Source: Apiotrichum sp. Y4204
Taxonomy: Eukaryota; Basidiomycota; Tremellomycetes; Trichosporonales; Trichosporonaceae
Length of the DNA stretch: 64,000 nucleotides
Assembly (NCBI GenBank): GCA_025531455.1
Contig: JAMYHL010000026.1
Span: 1 to 64,000, forward strand
Direction: 5' to 3'
Shown: one piece after another, positions 47,878 through 58,276 of the stretch
How positions within the stretch are numbered: the stretch's first letter is position 1
Layout: each line of letters begins with the position of its first letter
Made by a program: the position numbers and the translations under genes
The notes under the pieces: generated by a model
What the model saw: the letters and a program-made list of their open reading frames with translations, nothing else
What the model was told of the DNA's origin: nothing
Databases searched by the model: none

Positions 47878-49459
47878 TCGCGACCATGGGCGCGCCTCCA
47901 CTTGACCCACTGCTCATACAAGTCGTCGTCATTCGGACCCATCATTCTACAGGTCAGCAGGTAACGTCATGCGGGGGACGTACGGAAGAACCAGACGCTT
48001 GAAACTTGTGTTCTGTTCGCGAATGGAGGCAGGGGTGAGTTTGTCCATGTACTTGCGTGACTGCGATTCCCACGCGTGGAAGCTTAACGTGTCAGTACTC
48101 CACCTTCTCTGTGCCACTCACGCGTATTGCTGTGTGGCGAAGAAGTCGTAGTCATCACGAGTGTGAACCTGCTCCACGTCCTCGGCCGTCCACAACGGCT
48201 TGAAGAAGGCAGTAGCATTGAGAACCTGCAGCTCTGAGGGCCAGTGGCGGGCGAGGTGCCACGGAAGGTGCACACTGTGGTGAGCCCACTCCTTGGTGTC
48301 AAAGTCCTGGTATTGGTCGATCCAGCGGTTAATGAACTGGGCGTCCGGCTCGGCGATGATAACGCCATTCTGGATGGTTAGAAAGAGCGATGAGGAGGTA
48401 TGAGCTCACGCATAGACCCGCAGTCTTGCGGGAGTCGTCGTCCCAGTGAATGGCCTCCTGACCCATCGTCACGGGGTACGTGAGGAGCTCGTCAAACGAC
48501 TTGAGTCTATCAGTCAGTAAGGCATATTTGCTAAGAACACTCGGACATTACGATCTGTCTGGTCGCCACACATCTCCTCTGGTATCGCTCTAGTACTCAC
48601 ACAAACACATCAATGTCGAGGTAGATACCACCAGCCTTCTGCACGGCATACAGACGGATCACGTCCGCTGCGTGAGCGTAGTTGCCTACGGGCTGTCCAA
48701 ATATCTCGGTCGGAATGGGAACCTTGACGAGCGTAAGATGCGGGACCATTGCGTCCCAGTATGGGCCTTGCGGCTTGTAGCCGTAGTAGCTGGGGGTGTG
48801 AGCATGGGTCCCAGGGCAATCATCTGATAATCAGAAGCCCGCAATTGGAGCTACGACTGGCCGCTACCCCCTCTTCTGTAGTCTCAGGCCCCGGGCAAGT
48901 ATACTCACAAGAAGATCTGCTGTGGCTTGAGCTTGAGCATGATGCTACGGAACGCGAGATACGCCCAGTACGGATAGTCGGGACCAGAATCACCCTCGGG
49001 AGGGGGCATGAGGCCGAACACGAGGTGAACGCTGTTCGGCACGCGCAAGCTGGGTGTCCGGGGGGCGATAGGTTCCGGAATGAGGTCAAATATCGTGCTG
49101 TTTGGTAGCTTGAACGGCTCGTGAGACGTAACAGGTTCTGGAGTTCCGTCGAAGTCTTCCGGCAACACGAGGAAGTCAGACTTTGTCAACTCCGCCACAG
49201 AGCTCCAGAAGGGCCGCACTCTAGTGTGGTCGACATGGATGTATCCGATGAGTGCCAGGACAACAAGCACAAGAATCACAGTAGATGGTCGTATCGTTCT
49301 CGACCGCTGCATCGGCTGTGGTCAGCACCCTGGTCAATGTACAAGAGGGTCAATTGTCGAGGCATGCTCCGTCTCTTTCAAGAGCCCAACCTCCATAAAG
49401 TGCAATACGCTGAATGTCAAACTTACAAGCTGTCGAGGATTCATCCAGGCGGGCATCAT
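47878..49459 (-). CDS. Type II membrane glycosyltransferase with DxD motif (GT32-like)
   Basis: Probable Golgi sugar transferase acting on surface glycans. About 370 residues in several exons. Near the N-terminus a single span (STVILVLVVLALIGYIHV) follows a basic MQRSRTIRP, a type II signal anchor. The luminal part has NSVHLVFGLMPP, PYWAYLAFRSIMLKLKPQQIFL, HAADVIRLYAVQKAGGIYLDIDVFV (DxD, sugar-nucleotide binding, GT32/OCH1-type) and HLPWHLARHWPSEL. The last exon ends EQWVKWRRAHGRDQW. Two starts are possible: 49312, or 49459 via an 11-codon exon (49427-49459) and a 111-nt intron that joins in phase; I used the latter. Acceptor substrate unknown. Confidence 0.8.
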
Positions 49460-50764
49460 GGCGTGCAGCAGGCGTGATTCCTGTGAATACCGCGTTATTT
49501 CGGTCGAAGAAGTATGGTGATGGATGAGATTGTGAACGGTGATGCCCAGTTCAACACGTTCAGGCCAGGACAGCTAAATCGTGGAGGTCGATGTGTTGTT
49601 CATGCTCCGGATCGTGCTCGACATGCTGGCTGGTGAGCGCATGTTCATAATTTGTGCTGGGGCGTGCAGTGTGGTCGTTAGATTGTGGCCAGTGGCCAGT
49701 GGCCAGTGGCCAGTGCGCTGACGACCCTGTCCATTCCTGAAGCCGCCCGGTGGCTCAACGCATGCCACGCTCTGAGTAAGGCATGAGATCCTGGCCATTC
49801 TGGCCATATCAAGTGCGATACCGACGCATGAAGGGGGATATACGGCCCAGACACACGGCGGCGAGGTCTTGCGCCGGCCTGCCATTCGCAGTGACCCCGC
49901 AGGACAGGACCCTTGTACGCCACAACCAATCTGCCCCCAAGCCACCAGTCTGCGGCGGATCAAAAATTTTGCAGCACCCTCGACCACCATCCTGCAATCT
50001 CCAACTTTTACCACGCAACATGGAGAGGAGGGTGTTGCAGACCACCTGCAGCGGCGCTGTCGCAAAGGGCATCACGGAGGTTCGATAGACTCGGGAGACG
50101 GTTCGCCACTTCGTCTCACAAAGCTTCTGAGTGCACAAGCCACCAGGTCGCCGGGCGCCCTCACAAACCTGTCTGGAGAAGTAGTTGGGTCAGAGGAGGT
50201 TGTAGTCGGCACTCTGCAGTTCTTGAAATCGAACAGGCTTCTTCAGCTTCAGAGCTAGGCCTCCGCCTGTTGTGGCAACCACAACAGGGAAGCGCCACCA
50301 GCCCTCGCCCCCAGTTCCCCCCTTATTCTACACCCTGTCCGAAAACGTAGTTTTGAGCCCGAGCCGAGCCTCGCTCATGCAGATTACCAACGCGTACAGC
50401 ATACTTGATGTATCTCACTCCTCCACAGACTCATACTCTCGACGCAACACATAAGCCTGAAACAGCGCGACCGAGCCAGTCGCAGACATGCCCATTATGA
50501 AGAAAGAAGCCAAGTTTAAACAAGAACCTGAGCGAGTCCTTTCTGCTCCATTCCGCATTCCTTGAGTGGCAACGGCGAATTTCTCATCCGACCGGAACCA
50601 ATGGGCTCTAGCACTGTGGTCTAGTGGTCTGGGCCGGATATCGTTCGATTCGGTGAATTGAGAGCTCGACGGCAGTGGGCTTTTGGTAGTGCAGGTAGTT
50701 GGTGCCCATCAGCAGAGCCTCACTGTCAGCTTTCTCGCTCTCTACCACGATTTCACCCACCAGC
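49460..50764. other. Intergenic region
   Basis: About 1.3 kb. Contains a 7-bp tandem at 49686-49713 and an A-box/B-box-like pair near 50615-50650 that does not form a full tRNA. No supported gene. Confidence 0.45.
49686..49713. repeat. 7-bp tandem TGGCCAG x 4
   Basis: Four exact copies, read directly. Confidence 0.95.
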
Positions 50765-51163
50765 TCAGAGTGTCCACGCTGCATTCTGGAGCACCAGCCG
50801 GTAGCCGTCCCGATCTGCGAACGTCCTTCCTTGGGCCTCCCAGTAAGGGTTGAAGGACGTGACTCGTTCAAAGCCATGCTCCTCAGCACGGCGGCAGGCC
50901 GCCTCCCACTCGTCCTTATCGGGGAGATACAGCACCACGAGGTCGTCGGGCGTTGGGGCGGGTACGACTGGGTGGGCGTGGCAGACAGTGAACTCGAAGT
51001 GATAGCTCCCGCCCGGAGTTCCAAGCATGACGCCGTCAAAGCTTTTGTGGTCGGCAAACCGCGTTAGCACGGTCAGACCCAGAGGGCCTAATGCGCCAAG
51101 ATACATTTGCTCCGTGGCCGCGAGGTTCGTAACAGGTCGGGCGAGGCGCAGTTTTGCGTGCAT
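50765..51163 (-). CDS. VOC-family (glyoxalase/bleomycin-resistance fold) protein, YycE-like
   Basis: 132 codons, no intron. The fold family uses paired beta-alpha-beta-beta-beta modules to bind a metal or small ligand. LRLARPVTNLAATEQMYLG is module 1; DGVMLGTPGGSYHFEFT with its His/Glu is the expected metal-side strand; PAPTPDDLVVLYLPD starts module 2, ending NPYWEAQGRTFADRDGYRLVLQN. This order closely resembles bacterial YycE proteins. The lack of introns in an intron-dense genome and the bacterial resemblance suggest horizontal origin, though short fungal genes can be intronless. Function of the family member is unknown. Confidence 0.85.
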   Translation of the reverse strand: MHAKLRLARPVTNLAATEQMYLGALGPLGLTVLTRFADHKSFDGVMLGTPGGSYHFEFTVCHAHPVVPAPTPDDLVVLYLPDKDEWEAACRRAEEHGFERVTSFNPYWEAQGRTFADRDGYRLVLQNAAWTL

Positions 51164-51443
51164 TTCAGATGAGGGTGCTGATGAGTTGGTGGGAACATAG
51201 AGGGTGACAATCGTCCCAAAGGCCGCTTATATACGCCGTTGTACTTCTCAATGTGCTGCTGACGATGACGTATTCTCACTTGATGAGTCGATTCGGACGG
51301 CGATTCATATTTTCTTCAAGCAATTTAAGATCGCATGACCATATACCAAAATAAACTATCGTACAGAATTAACTACCACTTTACTGTCTTCTAGCGAAAG
51401 CGTAAGACCCTCATAATGGCCTCACGCACGTCGCTCTATCACC

Positions 51444-53404
51444 TCAGAGATCCTTCTCAGCGTACTGTCGCGGCTCATAGGGCTTGTCGAGCGAGTCATG
51501 CGGCGATACGCCCTCAGGAATCTGCGGGGCAAACTCCTCCTCATCGTCCTTCCAGAACTTCTTTTGACCGCGGGCGATACGCTGTGTCCACTGAGGGAAG
51601 AAACCACCCTCGAGGCGCCAGGTCCACGGCTCCTTGTCGGCCTTGTTGGGAGGCACGATACGACCTCCAGACGCCTTCTCGATGACCCAAACAAGGGTGT
51701 TGATGAGGGCGTAGGAAAGAATGCCACCGATCAGGCCGTACGCAATCGAGTACGAGAAGGGCATCACGGCCATGCAGATGAACGAAGGAATGGCGTCGCC
51801 GAGGTACTTCCAGTTGATGTTGCGAGCCTCGGCGGCCATTTGGCATCCGACGATGACAAGCACACAGCCGGTGGCCCACGGCGGAATTGAGGCGAAGATG
51901 GGAGCGAAGAAGACCGCAATGAAGAAACAGAAGCCGGTCATCATGGATGTAATGCCGGTGCGGCCTCCTTCAGCGATACCCGCTCCGGACTCGACATAAG
52001 CAGTGACAGGAGGTGCACCGAAGAGCGAGCCAATCGAGATACCCAAAGCATCGACACAGTAGGCAATCGATGAGTTCTCAAAGTCCTGAGTCCTCTCGTC
52101 AAGGAAACCTCCAAAGCGAGCCATTGAGTAAAGGGTACCGGTGGCGTCAAGAATGTCTGCCAGTTAGTGATGATGTTATCGAAGTCTGCATGTCCGATTG
52201 TCATGACTTACCGACATAGAGGAACGAGATGAACGCGAGACCAAACTGGCCCCCGTGGCCTGAGATGTCGAATTGAAGGACGTTGAGGGTGTGCTTGATG
52301 GGGTTGAAGGTGACCACCTTGCGGAAGAAGTTGAAGGCGTCGTCTCCGAGCTCTGTGTGCGGGAAGTAGGTGACCGGCGTGGGACGAGGCCACGAGATAA
52401 TGGAGACGAGAAGGATACCGAAGATAATGGCACCCTTGACACGGTACATCATGAGCATAACGGTGAGAACACCGCCACAGAAAATGCCAATCCACTGTAT
52501 GCGTTAGTGATCAGATCACGGGTCAAATAGAATCAAACGACGTACCATGGTGGGGTTGCGCATCTTATCACTCGAGGGACACAGTCCGGTGTCCTTGTCC
52601 CGGGCGCTGGGGTGGCAACCTGCGAGCTCGACCGGAGTCGCCTGTGCGCCGGTGATAAGACCGATACCAGCGCTGTACGTGAGGCCAATGATGGTAAGGT
52701 ACAATCCGATTCCGACAGCCGTGGCGAGTTTGATGGAAGCTGGAATGGCACGAGCGAGCCACTGACGAATACCGAGAACAGTCAGGCCGACGAAGACGAA
52801 ACCTTCGACGAACACGGCTGTCAGTGCGACCTGGTACGGGACCAGTCCGGAGCCGTGATATCCGACGACCGTGTAGGCGAAGTAGGCGTTGAGACCCATA
52901 CCAGGTGCGAGGCCAATGGGCATGTTGGCAAACAGACCCATGCAGAAAGTGGTAAGAGCAGCGATAGCAGCGGTTGCGGTGACCATGTCGCGCTTCACCT
53001 CCTGAACACACTGGAGGTACTCGACATTGGTGTTGCACAGATCGGCCATGCTCTCAGGAGGGCAAACACACGGTCCACCGCTGTCAGAGACGATCGACGA
53101 GTTGACGGAGATAATGTAAGCCATGGCGAAGAAAGTTGCGAGGCCGGCGCGAATCTCGGTCGTGAAGAAGGTGCCCTTGCGCTCCTTCGACTGCAAGACG
53201 ATGAGTACTTGCACATGTGTTATGGCAGCAACCGCACGACATATCGTTCCGTCCAGAGCGGTCGATGCGATCATCCGATCACTCGACGCGCTCGACACGG
53301 GCGCTGTCTTCCGGAATACGTACGTGACCGCTGTTCTCCAGGCGGAAGTACTTGCCGAACGGCGAGCGCGCAACCTTCAGGTTGAAGTTTTCGACCCAGC
53401 CCAT
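51444..53404 (-). CDS. azgA: AzgA-family purine (adenine/guanine/hypoxanthine) transporter
   Basis: Proton-coupled purine importer of the plasma membrane. About 570 residues in four or five exons. Begins MGWVENFNLKVARSPFGKYF, as in fungal AzgA. Conserved blocks: FFTTEIRAGLATFFAMAYII, GGPCVCPPESMADLCNT, DMVTATAAIAALTTFCMGL, APGMGLNAYFAYTVVG, a cytosolic loop with DIS and TLYSMARFGGFLDE, CVDALGISIGSLFGAPPVTAYVESGAGIAEGGRTGI (substrate-binding region), and a C-terminus with WTWRLEGGFFP. The first intron, after LENSGH, is about 130 nt, longer than typical here. The upstream region carries many GATA-factor motifs. Confidence 0.95.
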
Positions 53405-54729
53405 GGCGACGGATGTCTGTAGTGGGAGTGGTGTGCGAGGTAACGGAAGTGATGAGAGTAAAGCTTGATGGTGATGGATGCGCGATGATGAGCACCTTGT
53501 ATGTGTGCGGCCAAGCAGCACAATTTTTTTTTCCGCCACGGCCAGGCTGACTATCTTTTGATGAACCGGTATCATACGCCGCCCGAAAAGCCCGTTTGGC
53601 CCGTATCTCTGCTGATCTGCTGCACCCTGGCTGCAGTGAAGGCAAGCTAGGAAGTTCATCCGAGGCTAGGCTCTCATATCGGCCCTAGTCAGCTGCTTTA
53701 CGTGTGGGCTGCCACCGCTGGCTGAGACCCTCGCTAAGACCAGGCGGGCGAACGGCAGCAAAATAGCAGAAGCCACTCGTATGAAATGAATGTACCCTGC
53801 TCGAGGTCTCCAGCCCTGTGTCTGCGCAGACGACCTGCACGGGTGTAAAAGCGCGTCCACCGTGGAGAGCAGGCTTTGGTGCCTGCTCGGCGGAATGACG
53901 CGGTGAGTAGAGATACGTTATCATGGGACTAAGGCCGCTGTGGAGCAGTCGGACTCGCCCGGGTAGGAGTGACCCGACCTTGGACTGCCAGTGGATTTGT
54001 GGCGCGCACTGTTGCAGCAGCCGTGCGGGAGCTCTCGATCATTGATAGCTTATCGTGGGATTTCAGACCTGCCCGTGGAGGGCGACGTTGCGCCAAGAGT
54101 GGAAACAATGGCACTACAAGAACCTCATACATGGCCAGAGCGCTGCCGCGACCGTCGGACACACTCTTTATTCTCCAAGATGGGCGAGCTCGCATCACCA
54201 CTGCGCCAGCGGTATATAATACCGGACACCGTGTCGGCGCTCCGGTGCAACCGGATCGCATATCATTCAAAAATTTATCACCTATCAGGCCGGGCGGCTG
54301 ACAGAAGTGGAGGCGCATGACCATTTTTGGCAACTGCACCATGTGCTGCCAAGGGGAGCCGTGAGGGTCTAACAAGCCCCGGCGATTCAGCTCTCTCGGG
54401 TGAGCTCGGCGACATTTATCAGTGCACACTCATAAGCCGGCATTTCACGATGAATGTACCACCGCACCAGTGGCTTTCGGAAACTCATATCGAGGGCAAG
54501 AGCGATCGATGATAGTATGCCTGCCGGCTCCGACTGACCCTCTGTCCTGTCATGGCAATCACCGAGAGCGATAATCCACCGGGCCCCGGCCTATCATTCG
54601 AAGTTTCTGTACGTGCCGGGCTTATCTTTCGAAGATGTCCTATGAGGGATTAATGGCCTACCTCTAAAGAACAGGTAAGGACCACCAACAGGTCCGCATC
54701 GCCGAGATGCGCTACAAGGACTTGAACAA
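53405..54729. other. azgA upstream region
   Basis: About 1.3 kb between azgA and the orphan at 54730, with the GATA motif cluster listed next. No gene seen. Confidence 0.55.
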
Positions 54730-54749
54730 TCATCCAACTCTTGTTATCA
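53918..54749. promoter_or_regulatory. Cluster of about ten HGATAR (GATA factor) motifs
   Basis: Exact HGATAR hexamers on either strand at about 53918, 54043, 54050, 54275, 54282, 54416, 54510, 54569, 54591, 54622 and 54744, where roughly two to three would be expected by chance. Some are paired (54043/54050, 54275/54282). Fungal purine transporters are known to be controlled by nitrogen-responsive GATA factors (AreA/Gat1). Binding is inferred. Confidence 0.5.
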
Positions 54750-55224
54750 GTGACTTTAGAGGCAGAGACATGACCTCCCCGTTTTCGTAAGCAAGGGAGC
54801 CCTGGTCGTTAACAGCGTCTTGTATACGATCTTCGAGCTGAGCATCGCGACGTCCAGATGCATCCTGTCAGGATGCGATGGGATAGGAACGTTTAGGTGC
54901 GAATAGCTTACTTACTTCAGAGGTCAAATTGCTTCCATCGGTCAAAAGATCAGCAAAACCAGCAGAACTAACTTCACCAGCATCACCAGCAAAACCGAGC
55001 TCAAGATTTGGGATGCTGTTAACTGAAGGCGGGACCGTAGGATCGCTGACCACCGATGAGACAGGAGTAGACGAGACAGGTCTAGTTGGAAGAGAATCTC
55101 GCCAGCCCTGCTCAGTGGTTAGAGCTGGAACGTAGACGCTGTTCACGGCCGACAGGATGATGGGGGCCTGCGGCTGGGGAAGGTCAATGGCTGAAGGCGG
55201 CTGCGACGGATGATGCCAGGAGGA
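54730..55224 (-). CDS. Hypothetical Ser/Asp-rich protein (5' end unresolved)
   Basis: Not recognised. The main exon (about 54900-55224) reads AVNSVYVPALTTEQGWRDSL, then a Ser/Pro/Val-rich part and LELGFAGDAGEVSSAGFADL. It ends at a GTAAGT donor; a short intron with a CTGACAG end leads to a second exon EDASGRRDAQLEDRIQDAVN that stops at 54730-54732. Codons in the main exon end mostly in T (GCT, GGT, GTT, GAT), unlike the C/G-ending neighbours. Upstream exons are likely, but I could not join them; a basic MSRPLRFLLVFK start near 55463 is one candidate. Confidence 0.45.
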
Positions 55225-57295
55225 CTGCGGGGTTCAGCAGGGAGTTGAAGACACTGGACCGGTCCCTTACAAACTCCTACATCCTGTCGGTGGTATTGTC
55301 CCTGCGCTAGCATCCCACGGATGGGTGCGGAGCGGAGCTGAGCGGGCAGGCTTCGTTTACTCGACCGTGGACGGGATAGCCAACTCGTACCCCCTGGTGG
55401 CGGCATCGTCTTTGCAACGACGAGCACCTTGAAGACTAGCAAGAAACGGAGCGGACGACTCATGACTTTTGAATTGCAGCGTGGAATGAATGAGATCAGC
55501 CGGACCAGCGCCAGCAGTCTAAAGGATGAGTGTGGACAGTGTTGCAAGAGCGAGAAGGAGACCAAAGACTAATTGCATCGAGTGTATCACGCTCCCGACC
55601 GGTTCCCAAAGACTGCGACGATTGCACAACAAGAGCTACGCACGGGCCGGTCTCGAAGGAGACGGTCGCGGTCGTGTGCTGTACGGCGCGGTCTGGGACA
55701 GCCTCGAGGTCGAGATTGGATGCGATGGAGAGAGAAGGGAATGGCCCAACTGACACCAGGCAGCATGTTACCCGCCAACCTTGCGGTGCAAGACTTCGCA
55801 GCACGCTTCTTTGCATATCTGAGCGACGGGGTGGATAGCCTGCGCCTGCACCCAAATCCCGGCCTTGACTACGTTCCGAATGCCGTGGGGCTCAAAATGC
55901 CTCTTAGTCTCCAGGTTCTGGCCGTCACGCCCGGGCATACATATACGTGCGATTCTAATGTCGAGGTCACCACACAGGAGTAGACAAACCCCACAGTCGG
56001 ACACGGCGTGAGAGGGGATCACATATCACAGACGCATCGCTACGATCGCTACCTTGCTGGTGCGTGGAGTCCAAGTAATTGTTTCCCCGCGATCCATTCT
56101 GCGTCCCACTGATCGATGTGGGCCCCGCCGGCGCTCAAACGCACGGTATCGTCCGCAGCGCCAGCCCTGTCCGCAGTCCCCCGGGCCGCCAGCCCTGCGA
56201 CGCCGTCGTCCGGCGTCGCCTTGCACGCCCCATGCCGCAGCTTGTGATCGGCAGGACAGGAGAAGCCACGCCGCCGAGCCCCCTATTCCCCGATACTTTG
56301 AAGATGTTCTCCACACGGTCCAAATTGCTGCGCGCTGTGCGGGGCGCCAATGGCGTGGCATCCGAGCGGCTGAGCCGTGCACTGCTGCGCACATACCCCC
56401 CTGGGTCCGACATGGCGTAGGCGCTAGGCGGGCCACATTCCCCGGCTTGATTGCTTGGAATAGAATGTGCAGGCCTGCCAAGCTGCCAAGGTGCTCCGCT
56501 CTGAGATTCAGTGGGTGGCGACGTTTCCGGCGGTTTGGAGATGCGTTTGTAGTTGGCTGTATCACGTTTGAAGCTCTAGACATCTAGAGATCAGCATGGA
56601 GATGGAAACTGAAGTGTGTTGCTGAGCCCTGGAGTTCAGCGGTCGCCGAGAGCAAGATATCAGTGCGTTTGTATGTGAATCAGCTCTGTGGGTATCCAGT
56701 GTTCTCTTTGATCCAATGGTCAGTGTCAACACGAAAGAGTCGTTCGTAGTTTGGTGGCTGGTCGCTTCGATTGCGGCCACATGCAGCAGATGCCAGCGCA
56801 GGCAGCGACAGGCCCAAACTATAATGTGATTTCACAGCCGCTCGCCAAGCCGGGAGAAGGGCATATCCGGTTCGGAAGTCGTGATGGCGGATAAAGTAAT
56901 GGCGTTTGGACACTTGCTACTCGCTGCGACACCAGTTGTTGACGGATCATGCTTGATCGCTGAGAATGGCGCGACGGCTGACCATGCACCACACACCCAC
57001 GCATGACCTGATGCCCCATAACCAATTTGGACACGTTCCTCACAGACGACTGCACTTAATTAAATGTCCCAACAAACTGCCTTGACCTCATGAAGAAAAG
57101 ATGCCATTATAAACGGCTATTACCAAGGTGTTTTACTTTGTCTGCTATGTCTCGCCATGGGAATAAGTATTGAGGTGGGGTGGTCGTAAGGGAATGGGGT
57201 GGTGCAAGGTACAGACAGGCATCCAAGAAATAAATGTCCAAAGAATGGGAACCAACACCGTGTGGCGGGGTGATGGCGGCGTTAGTTGTGGCTCC
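55225..57295. other. Intergenic region
   Basis: About 2 kb (its first 240 bases may hold 5' exons of the preceding orphan). GC-rich at 56050-56560 with overlapping open frames on both strands and no recognisable family. No RNA gene seen. Confidence 0.4.
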
Positions 57296-58276
57296 TTAGG
57301 CAGCGAGAGCGACAGCAACGGCACCAATGAGGGCGACGGCCGGGACGCTGTACGAGCTGAGGGCGCCGCTGCCGTTGCCGGTAGTCGGGGCGGCCGACGG
57401 AGCAGAAGGAGAGGCGCCAGCGGGGTCGGTGCCGGATGGGGTGGCGGTGTTGGTGTTGTTAACGTTGCCGGTCACGGCGGGACCGTTGGTAGGAGAGTTG
57501 GCGTCCTGCGGCACAATGGCGGGAACGGTGTTGCGCTGCTTGATCCAGAAGCCGTCAGTCTGGCCAATCTTGCGAGCGGGGTTGGAAGTGAGGGCAAGAG
57601 TGAGAAGGTAGTTGTTTCCAACGGGGAAACCAGTGATGTTGCCCTTCCACATGCCGGTGCCGGCGGGGACTGCACGTTAGCAATGAACTCTCCACTCCAG
57701 CGAGACAAACGCGGCTGCCATGCTCGTGTTCACACAGGAGAGCCCATGTTACTCACTGTTCTCAGCAATGGTGGTGTTAGTAACACCGAGGCTGGTGTTC
57801 GAGTTGAAGAGAACGAGGTTCACGGGCTCGCTGTAAGGAGACCAGAGGGCAGTGTTCTCCTTGTCGGCAACCCCTGTTGTATGTCAGTAACCGGATGCTT
57901 CCTCACAGGATCCGCCTGATACATTGAGATGTCGCCTGAGTGGCCCACATATCAAATGTCAATGAACGGGGAATCACTCACAGTACGACGAGCGCGAGGG
58001 GAAGGTGAAGTGGGCCACGGTCCAAGCGCCGGTGCCGTTACCACCCTGACCGGTGTTGTTAATGTCAGCGCCGACGTTCTTGCCGCCGCCGCCACCACCG
58101 CCGCCGTTGGAGGTGGGCTGAGGCTGAGCACCAGCGTCGGAGGCAGGGGCCTGGCTCTCGCCGGCGCCAGCGTCGGGGCTGGCGGCGTCGGTCGACTCGG
58201 GAGCGGCAGCGGAGTCCTGCGCAAGGGCTGCGAGGGGAAGGGCGAAAAGAGCGACGAGGAGCTTGGAGACGAGCAT
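57296..58276 (-). CDS. Secreted Ser/Thr-rich GPI-anchored wall protein, Kre9/Knh-like domain
   Basis: About 255 residues in three exons. A clear signal peptide, MLVSKLLVALFALPLAALA, ends at AQD. A Ser/Ala/Pro-rich stretch and a poly-Gly run precede a beta-sandwich-like domain: VNLVLFNSNTSLGVTNTTIA, MWKGNITGFPVGNNYLLTL, NPARKIGQTDGFWIK. This matches the Ser-Thr-rich GPI-anchored family (PF10342 type, Kre9/Knh1). The tail is Ser/Thr/Gly-rich and ends GALSSYSVPAVALIGAVAVALAA, a GPI-anchor signal with Ser as possible attachment site. Location: plasma membrane and cell wall. Enzymatic role not expected. Confidence 0.85.

Noticed and set aside
50610..50660. tRNA-like A box (TGGTCTAGTGG) and B box (GTTCGATTC)
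   Set aside because: The boxes are too close to allow an anticodon arm and the acceptor stem does not pair. At most a decayed fragment.
52612..53385. 257-codon plus-strand frame
   Set aside because: Antisense shadow of azgA.
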